A DNA stretch of 64,000 nucleotides. Source: Lachnospiraceae bacterium. GTDB taxonomy: Bacteria; Bacillota; Clostridia; Lachnospirales; Lachnospiraceae. The notes below the pieces were generated by a model. The model searched no databases, was not told where the DNA came from, and saw only the letters and a list, made by a program, of their open reading frames with translations. The DNA lies in the NCBI GenBank assembly GCA_022791755.1, contig JAAVZR010000023.1, forward strand, positions 1 through 64,000, written 5' to 3'. A program made the translations under genes and the position numbers. Numbering within the stretch: the stretch's first letter is position 1; each line of letters opens with the position of its first letter. Positions 38,099-46,665 of this stretch are shown here, one piece after another.

Positions 38099-38710
38099 AT
38101 GGCAAATACAACCAACGACCCCTGTGTCATCCTCGAATCCGCCAGAGGCTTCGAGACCCTGTACTTGCGTGACAAGCTCTTAAGCGACAGCCGGGAAATC
38201 TTTCTCACCGGGGAAGTCAGCGCGCAGTCCTGCGGCAGCCTGATCACGCAGCTCATGTATCTGAACCGAACCGAGCCGGATCAGGAGATTACGCTGTACA
38301 TCAACAGCCCAGGCGGTCTGGTGGCGGACGGACTGGCGGTGTACGATGTGATACGCCTTCTCGAAGCCCCGGTCAGAACTGTCTGCCTGGGAACCTGCGC
38401 CAGTATGGGAGCTATCCTCTTTCTGGCCGGTAAGAAACGGGAGATCATGGAACACGGACGAATCATGGTGCATGACCCGGCCTTCGGCGGGAATCACGAT
38501 ATCGGCGGGAAAAAGCCCCATCAGATCCAATCCGAGTTAGACGATTTAAACCGCTGCCGCGAGGCCCTGGCCCGGATTATTTCCGAACGAACCGGCAAAT
38601 CTCTCCCCGAAATCTATGACATCACAGCCAACGACACCTATTTCAGCGCACAGGAAGCCGTGGAATTCGGCCTCGCCACGCGCATTTTACAGAAAGGCGG
38701 TACGATATGA
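38099..38710 (+). CDS. ClpP-family serine peptidase
   Basis: 203 residues from the ATG at 38099 (AAAGGA upstream). Clear ClpP fold: LYINSPGG with the oxyanion Gly-Gly, nucleophile Ser102 in GTCASMGAILF, His125 in IMVHDPAFGG and a candidate Asp179 in NDTYFSAQEA, so the triad looks intact. The usual MIHQP is MVHDP here. Housekeeping ClpP is normally beside ClpX or tig; neither is here, and the gene lies instead in an operon with a VirD4-like ATPase, whose start overlaps its stop (ATGA). No AAA+ unfoldase with Clp features is nearby. Cytoplasmic. Confidence 0.88.
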   Translation: MANTTNDPCVILESARGFETLYLRDKLLSDSREIFLTGEVSAQSCGSLITQLMYLNRTEPDQEITLYINSPGGLVADGLAVYDVIRLLEAPVRTVCLGTCASMGAILFLAGKKREIMEHGRIMVHDPAFGGNHDIGGKKPHQIQSELDDLNRCREALARIISERTGKSLPEIYDITANDTYFSAQEAVEFGLATRILQKGGTI

Positions 38711-39921
38711 ACACAACCCCACGCTACGGAAGCCGGATTCTCGCGGCAGGTATCGAAGTATCCAACGACACTCGCATAAGCGGCTGCAACAACAACGACA
38801 TAATCTGCGGAAATTCCGGCTCCGGCAAGACAGGAGGATACGTCATCCCCAACATACAGAACATCGACAGCTCCCTGGTGGTATCCGATACCAAAAGACA
38901 GCTGGAACGCCGCTTCCGGTCCCGGCTGACCGCTCAGGGGTATCAGGTGCATACCCTTGACCTGGTCAATCCCATGCGCTCCTGCGGATACAATCCCATG
39001 GCCGTCATCCGCCGATATCCCGACGGCAGCTACCGCGAACAGGACATATTGACACTGGCCCGCCTCCTCTGTCCCATGACCCACTCCAATGAACCCATAT
39101 GGGACCTGTCCGCCGCCAGCTATATCGCCTTCCTCATCGCCTACTGCCTCGCCACAGAGCCCCCGGAAAACAGAAACCTCATCCGCGTGGGAGAGCTCCA
39201 TCGCCAGTTTGCAAGACCGGACAGCGACCTGCAGTTTCTGGAATGGATTTCGGACCATCCCGAATCCTTCGCGGCCAAAAAGTATCACGAAATCACAGCC
39301 AACCGGCCGGCCGACAAGATGTTTGGCAGCATCGTCGGATTTGTAAACGTCTCCTTAGAACCCTACTCCTTTAAAGAAGCAAGCTACCTCTTTGCCAGCA
39401 CCCAGCCCTTTGATATACGAGAACTGGGGCGAACCAAAACCGTCCTGTTTCTCAACGTCAGCGATACCGACCGCACCTACGACCGCCTGGCCAACATCTT
39501 CTTTGCCCAGGCACTCCAGGTACTGTGTGCCGAAGCCGATTCCCACGAAGACGGGAAACTCCCTGTTCCCGTACGCCTCATCATGGATGATTTCGCATCC
39601 AGTGCGGTCATCCCCGATTTTGACAAAATCATTTCCGTCATCCGTTCAAGAGATATCTATGTGAGCCTTATCATACAGTCCCTGTCCCAGCTTGAGAGCA
39701 TGTACACCCCTGCCGTGAGCCGCACCATCCTCAATAACTGCGACCACATCCTGTATCTGGGCAGCCAGGACATGGACACAGCCGCATACATCGCCGCCAG
39801 GGCCGTAAGGACACCGGAAGCCATCCTGTGTATGCCCCGCCACAAAGCCTATCTCATCACCTCCGGAGAAAAAGCACGCCTGGTAGATAAAATCGCCCCC
39901 TACAGTACCATAAATCACTAA
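38707..39921 (+). CDS. soluble VirD4/TraG-type ATPase
   Basis: 404 residues, about 200 shorter than usual coupling proteins because the N-terminal membrane segments are absent; the sequence starts straight in the RecA-like domain. Walker A GNSGSGKT (35-42), Walker B LIMDDF (291-296) followed by ASSAVIPDF, and the Gln motif IIQSLSQLESMY (323-333) identify the type IV coupling protein ATPase. An internal all-alpha region (about 110-230) matches the family. Start overlaps the ClpP stop; it ends four bases into the convergent DUF1848 gene. A hexameric motor lacking a membrane anchor is the plain reading, so it may feed something other than a secretion channel. Confidence 0.85.
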   Translation: MNTTPRYGSRILAAGIEVSNDTRISGCNNNDIICGNSGSGKTGGYVIPNIQNIDSSLVVSDTKRQLERRFRSRLTAQGYQVHTLDLVNPMRSCGYNPMAVIRRYPDGSYREQDILTLARLLCPMTHSNEPIWDLSAASYIAFLIAYCLATEPPENRNLIRVGELHRQFARPDSDLQFLEWISDHPESFAAKKYHEITANRPADKMFGSIVGFVNVSLEPYSFKEASYLFASTQPFDIRELGRTKTVLFLNVSDTDRTYDRLANIFFAQALQVLCAEADSHEDGKLPVPVRLIMDDFASSAVIPDFDKIISVIRSRDIYVSLIIQSLSQLESMYTPAVSRTILNNCDHILYLGSQDMDTAAYIAARAVRTPEAILCMPRHKAYLITSGEKARLVDKIAPYSTINH

Positions 39922-40853
39922 CACTCAATCATCTGGCCGTCCGCCACACTCCTCCTCTTTTGCAAGGTCACCCTGTCGTCCGGTCCCACCGCCCCGCACA
40001 GAAGCGGCGAATCCGGATCGTACCGCTCTGTGCGGGAACGGACTGCCCCCTGGCTGAGATTGGCATAGCAATAACGGCAGCCATTGTGGCAGGTATTGTA
40101 TGTTCCCACATCCACGCTCTCCATACAGCCGCATTCCTTTCTCTGATTCTTATCCTTCCGGGCCAAAATCCGGCAGTCCATGATCTCCCCCATCAGCCCG
40201 GGATCTATGCAGCTCCCATGACGAATCCCTGCGGCCTCCAGATCTATGGCCTCTGAGCAGGATTCCACAGTCATCCCGTGCTCCCGGGCCACGGCCGCCA
40301 GCTGTCCGGCAAACAGCGCAAGCTCCCCCTCCGGCAAGTCCCGGACCTGCAAGGCAGCCATATTTTTCCGAATCTTAGTATACATATCCACGAAGCTGAT
40401 AACCGCCCGGTCCGTATACCCCTCCAGGCTCCCGGCAATGGCGGCGAAGGCTTTGCGGTGATAGTCCGGCGTATATACCCGGTTAAACAAAATGGGATCG
40501 TACCGCCAGATCACCCGCCTTCTCCCAATCGCCCGGGAGAGCTCCCGAAATCGCTCCAGCAGTACCTGCTGCTTATCAGGAAGCCCTGGCTCCACATCCC
40601 TGCCGTATCCGGTCAGAGTAAACTGAACATAATACGGATATTTCTCGATTTCCCCCAGCCTCCCCATCATGGCCGCCGGATTTTTGGTCCAGAAGACCAT
40701 GCCTTCCACGGCCTCCGGCGACAGATCGATCCGGCTCACCTGGCGCTCATTCATGGGATTGCGCACATACAGATACCCCTCCCGAAGCCGCCGGCAGAAC
40801 CAGTCAAAATAGTAGTTGGGAATGTCGGTCCGTCTGCTGACGCTCAAAATCAT
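39918..40853 (-). CDS. DUF1848 protein with C-terminal iron-sulfur motif
   Basis: 311 residues from the ATG at 40853, chosen for the GGGAGG upstream. Starts ILSVSRRTDIPNYYFDWF and contains the DUF1848 core (VRNPMNERQVSRIDLSPEAV, FWTKNP, YYVQFTLTGYGRD, RYDPILFNRVYT). Near the C-terminus the run CHNGCRYCYAN gives Cys-X3-Cys-X2-Cys, the radical-SAM-like cluster pattern, in an unusual late position. The reaction is unknown. It converges on the VirD4-like gene with a four-base overlap. Confidence 0.85.
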   Translation of the reverse strand: MILSVSRRTDIPNYYFDWFCRRLREGYLYVRNPMNERQVSRIDLSPEAVEGMVFWTKNPAAMMGRLGEIEKYPYYVQFTLTGYGRDVEPGLPDKQQVLLERFRELSRAIGRRRVIWRYDPILFNRVYTPDYHRKAFAAIAGSLEGYTDRAVISFVDMYTKIRKNMAALQVRDLPEGELALFAGQLAAVAREHGMTVESCSEAIDLEAAGIRHGSCIDPGLMGEIMDCRILARKDKNQRKECGCMESVDVGTYNTCHNGCRYCYANLSQGAVRSRTERYDPDSPLLCGAVGPDDRVTLQKRRSVADGQMIEC

Positions 40854-40916
40854 GATGTATCCCTCCCCCGCTCCTTCGCTGTAATCCTCACAGGATTTCC
40901 GGCATTCCTGCTTGTC

Positions 40917-40987
40917 TCCTTTTCGGAGCCGTATTTTTATCCAGGCTGTCTTCAGACCTGTTCTTAAAAATACGGCTCCGAAAAGGA
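40917..40987. terminator. 22-bp perfect inverted repeat before the DUF1848 gene
   Basis: Bases 40917-40938 are the exact complement of 40966-40987, with a 27-base loop, and eight T's follow on the plus strand. It looks like a very strong terminator read on the plus strand, yet no plus-strand gene enters it; on the minus strand it lies about 64 bases upstream of the DUF1848 start and would form a leader hairpin. Could also be the trace of a small insertion. Confidence 0.7.
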
Positions 40988-41057
40988 TTTTTTTTATTTT
41001 ATCACATCGGCGCAGGACAGACAAGGTTTGCCTCCGGTCAAAAACGATTCCCCCATG

Positions 41058-41177
41058 TTGAAAAAAGTATACCCGTATGCTAAACTACTGGTGTGACGAT
41101 ACATTTACTTTCAGCCAAATGACCCGGGATGAATTCTCAGTCTGCAACGCGGCGGAAGGAGGCGATGCCGCGGCATC
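41058..41177 (+). promoter_or_regulatory. putative McrBC promoter and palindromic site
   Basis: TTGAAA (41058-41063) and TAAACT (41081-41086) with 17 bases between. A 14-base perfect palindrome (GATGCCGCGGCATC, 41164-41177) lies in the long leader about 130 bases before the McrB start. The stretch 40988-41305 otherwise has no gene that I can support. Confidence 0.5.
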
Positions 41178-41305
41178 GGTGATTGACAACAGCGCGGCAT
41201 ATGGAAATCCGGTCAAATCATTTGACGAAATACGAATATGTTATCGCACTGATTACAGTTACATACAAAATCCCTGTGAAAATCAGGTATATATGGAGGT
41301 GCTAT

Positions 41306-42901
41306 ATGGCATTTTGGGAAAATATGAAGGTCTGGCAGATGGGCCGGCTGTTGCAGGAGCGAACGGCAAATCCCGAAACATGTGAAATCTGGCTGCGCTG
41401 GAAGAACAGGATTCAGGAAATCCCGCCCCGTCAGTATTCAACTTCCGATCAGCTAAGTGACCAGCCAAAAGTACCGGCGGCATATTTTCTGGCCTTCGTC
41501 GCAGTGCTCTGCGAAAAAGACAAGAAGGTTCCCTGTCTGGAAATAGATTATATTGACCGCGCATATCTGGCAGACATTTTTGACAGCTCAAACGACTGGA
41601 TGAAAAGTATCATCTGGGTTTTACCTTACATCGAGTCTTCACGGGAAGAACGCAGGGCTGCATGCTGGTCCCGCATATTGAATTACACGACAGGGTTTCT
41701 ACATATGGGAATCCATGCACAAACCACCCTGATCGGGCTGCTGCATCATATACAGGAAATCAACGCAGAGGCAGCCGACGCACACGAGGAGAGAGTTTTC
41801 CCCCAGGAAAGCATAGATAATTTCACCCATATTATGGATGAATTTGACGAATCCTGGCAGCATCTGGCCTCCATCTACGCCGCCCCGAATCCGACAGTCG
41901 AGACGCTCTGTTCCCTGATCCAAAACGGCATAAGGCAGATCATCCTCACCGGCGCGCCAGGCACAGGCAAGACCTACGCCGCCGCCAAAGCGGCAAGAAA
42001 GCTGAACCCCTGCTTCCCGATCCAAATCGCCCAGTTTCACCCCTCCTATGATTACACAGACTTCGTAGAAGGCCTCCGGCCCGTACAGCTAAAAGGAGAG
42101 ACCAAGAGTACCTTTGTCCGCCTGGACGGCAGCTTCAAGGCGTTCTGCCGCCGTGTGGCGGAAGAAAACAGGAGGCACGCATCCGAAGGCGCCCCATCCG
42201 AGCGCCTGTATTTCTTCCTTATTGATGAAATCAACCGGGCAAACCTGTCCCAGGTCTTCGGCGAGCTGATGTTCTGTCTGGAATCCGACAAACGGGACCA
42301 GCCGGTGCAGACACAATACCGAAACCTTCCCACCTACCGGATTGACGAAAATCAAAAAGCAGAAGTCATAGAAGCAAAACAGGATGTCTTCTCCGACGGC
42401 TTTTTCATCCCTCAAAATGTGGTCATCCTCGGCACCATGAACGACATCGACCGCTCTGTGGAAAGCATGGACTTCGCCCTGCGGCGGCGCTTTATCTGGC
42501 ACGAAGTGAAAGTAGATCACATGCTTCTGAAAACGGCCTTTCAAAGCGGAAATTTCGGCCGGCTCCTTCAGGAAAACGCCGAAGAGGCAGCCGAGCTGGT
42601 AACCAGGCTGAATACGGTTATCGAAAACAGCGCCTCCTTTGGGCTCAGCCGGCACTACGATATCTCCCAGGGACAATTTAATCTCCCCTGCCCGGAGGCA
42701 AAAACTCTGGGCGAGCTGCTGCTGTTTGTATGGAAGCACCGCATTGAGCCGCTTCTGCGGGAGTATGTCCGGGGCGAGACCCAAAAAGAGGTGGAGGCGT
42801 TTATCCAAAAATGCGCCCGGGCCCTGGAGATCACGGATCAGGCCCCCGCCGACAGCGCGGCCGTAAGCCAGACAGACGACGACGCTCAGGAAGAGGATTG
42901 A
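41306..42901 (+). CDS. mcrB: McrB-like AAA+ GTPase subunit
   Basis: 531 residues from the ATG at 41306, which has GGAGG seven bases before. The N-terminal 200 residues are variable, as in McrB specificity domains. Then LTGAPGTGKTYAAAKAA (Walker A, near 213-222), the McrB pattern FHPSYDYTDFVEGLRPVQ, Walker B LIDEINRANLSQVFGELM (about 304-320), GTMNDIDRSVESMDFALRRRF with the Asp of the guanine-binding motif, and the Arg fingers. Moves DNA for the McrC nuclease. The target modification cannot be told from sequence. Confidence 0.88.
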   Translation: MAFWENMKVWQMGRLLQERTANPETCEIWLRWKNRIQEIPPRQYSTSDQLSDQPKVPAAYFLAFVAVLCEKDKKVPCLEIDYIDRAYLADIFDSSNDWMKSIIWVLPYIESSREERRAACWSRILNYTTGFLHMGIHAQTTLIGLLHHIQEINAEAADAHEERVFPQESIDNFTHIMDEFDESWQHLASIYAAPNPTVETLCSLIQNGIRQIILTGAPGTGKTYAAAKAARKLNPCFPIQIAQFHPSYDYTDFVEGLRPVQLKGETKSTFVRLDGSFKAFCRRVAEENRRHASEGAPSERLYFFLIDEINRANLSQVFGELMFCLESDKRDQPVQTQYRNLPTYRIDENQKAEVIEAKQDVFSDGFFIPQNVVILGTMNDIDRSVESMDFALRRRFIWHEVKVDHMLLKTAFQSGNFGRLLQENAEEAAELVTRLNTVIENSASFGLSRHYDISQGQFNLPCPEAKTLGELLLFVWKHRIEPLLREYVRGETQKEVEAFIQKCARALEITDQAPADSAAVSQTDDDAQEED

Positions 42902-42903
42902 GT

Positions 42904-44271
42904 ATGCTGGTACTTTATGACCATAGCCCGGTCGAAAGCTGCCAGGCGCTCTGCCAGGGCATACAGGAGCGGATTTTTGACGGGAGCTGCCATATCGTGG
43001 ATTTACTGGGCGAAAATGAGAATCCCGGGACGCCGGAAATCTTTTGGCAAAAAGACGGGATATGGAGGACCCGGCAATACATCGGCCTGTTTGAATATCA
43101 GGGGAGACAAGTGACGATCACCTCCCGGTTCGACAGAACGAATCCCCAGCCCTTTTTTCTCTGGTATCTCATCGAAAACTACCTGGGGGAGGCTGTCATC
43201 TCTCTGGAAGACATAGGAAGCACTCTTCAGGAAAACTTTTTTGACAAGTTTCTGGCCCTCCGGCTGACCGTTACGCTCCAACAGGCCTGGAAAAAGGGCG
43301 GGCTGCGAGCCTACCAGAGCTTTTGCCGCAACGACAGTAAGCTCAGCGGTGTCATAGACGTTGCCCGCCATATCCGTGAAAACCTGGATCTGGATAACGG
43401 ACGTATGGCCTACCGGACTCAGTCCTACAGTCTTAACAACCACTGGAATGTCCTGTTTCTGCAAGCTGACGCATCGGCCCGCAGACGTTTTCCCGACCTG
43501 ATGCGCCGCCTGGAACGGCGTCTGCCCGAGTATTCGGCTGCCCTGCGCACCCTGGCCCAGGCAGCGCCCGGCTGGGAGGACGCCAGGCTGAGCCGGATAC
43601 TGGATCACACAAAAAAGAATATTATCAACCCTATCTACCGTGACTGGGAGCCGGTCCGGCACGCCGCCCGGGCTCTGCTGCGGCGAGTGGGCGTATCCCC
43701 GGCCCGGAGCGGTGATTTTGCCGCCACCGGCGTGTTTCTGGACATCGACCGGCTGTGGGAGCGTCTGCTGGAAGACAAACTGTTCTGCGAAGCAAAAAAG
43801 CCCTTCACCCAGCAGTCCCGGTTTGTTTTGAACGGACACATGCAAATGCGCCCCGATTTCTATTTCCCCTCCCGGCACACCGTACTGGACGCCAAGAACC
43901 GCCCCGCCTGGGAAAGAACCCTGCCGGCCTCCGGCCAGCCTGTCAGGACCGACGGCCCCGGCCGCCTGAAAAAAGGCAGCCCGGAGGGCAAGTGGAGCGA
44001 TCTTCTTCTCTCCCCGGACGATGTCCGGGACAATGTGTACCAGGTCCTCAGCTATATGCTGGCCCTGGGCTGCTCCCAGGGCGGGGTTATTTTCCCCTCC
44101 CGCACCAGCCATGAGCCGGTCTGCGATCCCGTCGGCCCGCCTGGCTTAGATTTCTGGCGCATCCCGGTCCGCATCCCCCAGGCAGAACAATACCGCCATT
44201 TTCAGGATTTGCTGGAGAAAGAATTCCTGCATCTGCGCAGCCGGGCCCCGGTCCGCCAAATCGTAACCTGA
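42904..44271 (+). CDS. mcrC: McrC nuclease subunit
   Basis: 455 residues, start two bases after the McrB stop. The N-terminal part has the McrC pattern (LVLYDHSPVESCQALCQGI, GRQVTITSRFD) and the C-terminal part the PD-(D/E)xK nuclease: MRPDFYFPSRHTVLDAKNR, with Asp and Asp-X-Lys in place. Together with McrB it cuts modified DNA entering the cell. The pair forms a complete defence module in the island and is followed by a hairpin terminator. Confidence 0.88.
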   Translation: MLVLYDHSPVESCQALCQGIQERIFDGSCHIVDLLGENENPGTPEIFWQKDGIWRTRQYIGLFEYQGRQVTITSRFDRTNPQPFFLWYLIENYLGEAVISLEDIGSTLQENFFDKFLALRLTVTLQQAWKKGGLRAYQSFCRNDSKLSGVIDVARHIRENLDLDNGRMAYRTQSYSLNNHWNVLFLQADASARRRFPDLMRRLERRLPEYSAALRTLAQAAPGWEDARLSRILDHTKKNIINPIYRDWEPVRHAARALLRRVGVSPARSGDFAATGVFLDIDRLWERLLEDKLFCEAKKPFTQQSRFVLNGHMQMRPDFYFPSRHTVLDAKNRPAWERTLPASGQPVRTDGPGRLKKGSPEGKWSDLLLSPDDVRDNVYQVLSYMLALGCSQGGVIFPSRTSHEPVCDPVGPPGLDFWRIPVRIPQAEQYRHFQDLLEKEFLHLRSRAPVRQIVT

Positions 44272-44290
44272 CAAAAATCCCCCTCTTCAG

Positions 44291-44321
44291 CGGGCGGTTA
44301 CCCATCCCGGATAACCGCCCG
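44291..44321 (+). terminator. terminator after McrBC
   Basis: A 10-base perfect stem, CGGGCGGTTA (44291-44300) with TAACCGCCCG (44312-44321), follows the McrC stop by about 20 bases. The short T-run is weak, so efficiency is uncertain. Confidence 0.6.
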
Positions 44322-44405
44322 TTTCTGTGACTCCCCCATGACTGTCCCGGGATTCGCTTCCACTCCCCTTCCCTCTAAAACAGCTTCTCCTTCCTTTTAA
44401 CAGAA

Positions 44406-45317
44406 TCACTCCATGTTCTTGATATATCTGCACTCCGGATAATTTGAACATCCCATAAAGCGTCTCCCCTGCCTTTCTCCTCTGGTAGCCGTACGCAGGA
44501 CAAGACGTCCACCGCAGCAGGGACATCTCTTTTTGTTGATCCTGACCATCTTTTTCCTTATCTTGTTCGTTGATAAATCTGCCCGTTGCTTCTTTTTCTG
44601 AATGTTTTTAATATGCGCTCTTTTTACCGCCTTTCGTACCTGTGTAAGCGGATAAAGTTTTTCATACAGGCTGTCAATTTGTTCTGCGGATATCTGTCTT
44701 TCTGCTCTGGCCGCATTCCGCCGTACAGAATTCAGGATATCACACAGATGAACTATATAATGCTGATTACTCACTAAGGTTATATCTTTCAGGATACAGT
44801 GATCGCCAAATACAATATAGGAATAAAAAGGTATCGTATTCCCTTCCAGAAAGGCCCTCAGCCACTTCAAATGTCCCCTGTTCTGAATAACCGGATTTAA
44901 GAAATACTCCTTTGAGCCGTTTTTAAACGTCTGCATCCAGTACCGCTGCGTTTCTGTTCCGAAAATCCAGCCGCTGTAATTTTTAGATTCAAAAACATAT
45001 ATTCCTGATTCATGCAAGAGAATCACATCGACTTCGGTGGTTTCCCCATCCTCTTTCGGCAGATAGCAATTAAACAGAAATCTTTTATATCCTTTCAGCG
45101 GTCTTAAATTTTTATAGGTATAAAATTCGCCTTGCTGCCCCTTATTCCGTCTCATTTTGCCGTACGGATTTTTAGTTTGAATATAATACTCTGTTTTTTT
45201 ATACCTTCCCTTCTTTATCATGTAAATGATAATGGCAGCTGCCAAAAAAGGTAAAAGCACTGTCATATAAGTGACGATGCCAGCAACTATGGAAGACAAA
45301 AATGCTAACATTTTCAT
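44406..45317 (-). CDS. membrane-anchored NERD-domain protein with zinc ribbon
   Basis: 303 residues from the ATG at 45317, with AGAGG upstream. Two hydrophobic segments (about 5-35) anchor it. The NERD domain follows (GQQGEFYTYKNLRPLKGYKRFLFN, EVDVILLHESGIYVFESKNYSGWIFG), the restriction-like nuclease-related fold. A basic linker leads to a topoisomerase-type zinc ribbon, KRCPCCGGRL to CSNYPECRYI, with four Cys. NERD proteins with such ribbons are suspected DNA-processing or defence factors. It sits convergent to McrBC, supporting a defence-island reading. Confidence 0.85.
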   Translation of the reverse strand: MKMLAFLSSIVAGIVTYMTVLLPFLAAAIIIYMIKKGRYKKTEYYIQTKNPYGKMRRNKGQQGEFYTYKNLRPLKGYKRFLFNCYLPKEDGETTEVDVILLHESGIYVFESKNYSGWIFGTETQRYWMQTFKNGSKEYFLNPVIQNRGHLKWLRAFLEGNTIPFYSYIVFGDHCILKDITLVSNQHYIVHLCDILNSVRRNAARAERQISAEQIDSLYEKLYPLTQVRKAVKRAHIKNIQKKKQRADLSTNKIRKKMVRINKKRCPCCGGRLVLRTATRGERQGRRFMGCSNYPECRYIKNME

Positions 45318-45663
45318 CAATATACCTCTCATATTTCCTATGGCAAAAGAAGGCCCGTTGCCTTGACAGAGTTACTGCCTTTGCAGGCCTATTGGCGAAC
45401 GGGGACGTTATTTAACAGTCTTTCCCCTATGTCTGTCCGGTCCCCATCTGCTGCTGTCTTCAGTCTAACACATTCCGATGACATCTACAAGATTTCGCGT
45501 ATGGAAAATCAAAAAGAACAGAGGAATCTTGTTCATGGAGAAGAAATCATATATACCCACAGCAGAGGCAATGCTTCAATTTAATTTTATATATATAAAA
45601 TTAAACTTGAAATTTTAATACTATTATGATATAATCAGGCTCAGATTGGAGGTATAAAAATCT
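45318..45663. other. intergenic stretch with short inverted repeats
   Basis: No gene visible in about 350 bases. GGGGAC (45401) and GTCCCC (45440) are opposed in a C-rich segment that recalls the REP-like repeats of Firmicutes. A perfect A/T palindrome of 24 bases around 45581-45604 precedes the promoter listed separately. Confidence 0.35.
45607..45635 (+). promoter_or_regulatory. promoter of the M29 aminopeptidase operon
   Basis: TTGAAA (45607-45612), 17-base spacer, TATAAT (45630-45635), 28 bases before the ATG, with GGAGG in between. An A/T palindrome lies directly upstream of the -35 box and may be an operator. Confidence 0.75.
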
Positions 45664-46650
45664 ATGGACAAAAAAAACATATCCAAAATTGTTAAAGCCA
45701 GCGGCGTATCCTCCGGCGAAATGATCCTTATTCATTTCTGGGGAGAGGACGATGACAAGGACATTGCAAACCACTTCATGGTAGCTGTTGCCCAAATGGG
45801 AGCGACACCCATACTGCTCCAACAGTCTCGATCTCTAAATCGGGATATTTTCCAGGCAGCAAGTGAAAGCTGCTATGGAGAGCCATATTTTGATTTGTTT
45901 ACCAAATTTGATGCGGTGCTGGATGTTTTTGCCTATCGTCCTGTGATTCTTTCATATGAAATTGATAACGATAAGTTTGAACTTTACCGCAAATATATGG
46001 CGCAGCTTTTTTCAAAGCTCATGAACTGTAAGCGCTTTGCGCAAATCCGAATCCCCACCGCGGCAAACGCAGAGGAATCCGGTCTCGACCCGCAGGATTA
46101 TATTCAGCGTATGGAAAGAGCATATGACATTGATTACACCGCTGTCTATGAGGCCTGCAGGCAGGCAAAAGACCGCTTTGAGGGGGTCAATAAGGTGTCG
46201 CTTCGCACAGGGGAGGATTGCGAGCTTTCTTTTGAGCTGACTGACAGAGCGTGGCATATCGACGCCGGGGACGGTGATCTTCCATGCGGTGAGGTTTACA
46301 TTGCTCCGGTGGAGGACAAAACGCAGGGTACGGTTTATTTTGAAACGTTCTACCTCGACGGCGTTCCATACGAGCATGTTCTGCTGCAAATCAATGACGG
46401 GCGGATAAGCGGCAGCAACCAATCTGAAATCACCGCCTTTTTCGAGAGGCAGCCACAGGAAAACCGCGTTGTTTGCGAGCTCGGCTTCGGCATGAATCCC
46501 CATGTGACGGATCTGTGTGGTTATACTACTTTAGATGAAAAAATGTATGGAACTTTTCATATTGCAGTTGGCGCAAATACGATGTTTGGCGGTGCAAATG
46601 CGGCTTCGGATCACATGGACTTTGTCGGTCACGGCAAGATAGTCTTATAA
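45664..46650 (+). CDS. M29-type aminopeptidase
   Basis: 328 residues. The C-terminal half has the M29 metal site: LPCGEVYIAPVEDKTQGTVYFETF (Glu ligands), CELGFGMNPHVTDL, GTFHIAVGANTMFGG and SDHMDFVG (His/Asp). N-terminal half fits the leucyl-aminopeptidase-like fold. No signal peptide, so cytoplasmic peptide breakdown is likely. GGAGG precedes the start. Heads a three-gene operon whose genes abut or overlap. Confidence 0.82.
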   Translation: MDKKNISKIVKASGVSSGEMILIHFWGEDDDKDIANHFMVAVAQMGATPILLQQSRSLNRDIFQAASESCYGEPYFDLFTKFDAVLDVFAYRPVILSYEIDNDKFELYRKYMAQLFSKLMNCKRFAQIRIPTAANAEESGLDPQDYIQRMERAYDIDYTAVYEACRQAKDRFEGVNKVSLRTGEDCELSFELTDRAWHIDAGDGDLPCGEVYIAPVEDKTQGTVYFETFYLDGVPYEHVLLQINDGRISGSNQSEITAFFERQPQENRVVCELGFGMNPHVTDLCGYTTLDEKMYGTFHIAVGANTMFGGANAASDHMDFVGHGKIVL

Positions 46651-46665
46651 ATGGAGAACAGAGAT

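Noticed and set aside
36937..40853. Second complete conjugation operon around the VirD4-like gene
   Set aside because: No relaxase, VirB4, VirB6 or PrgI gene is near it; only the ATPase domain of a coupling protein is present.
41077..41385. 102-codon plus-strand frame before McrB
   Set aside because: Overlaps the start of McrB in another frame and begins inside the promoter; McrB has its own GGAGG site.
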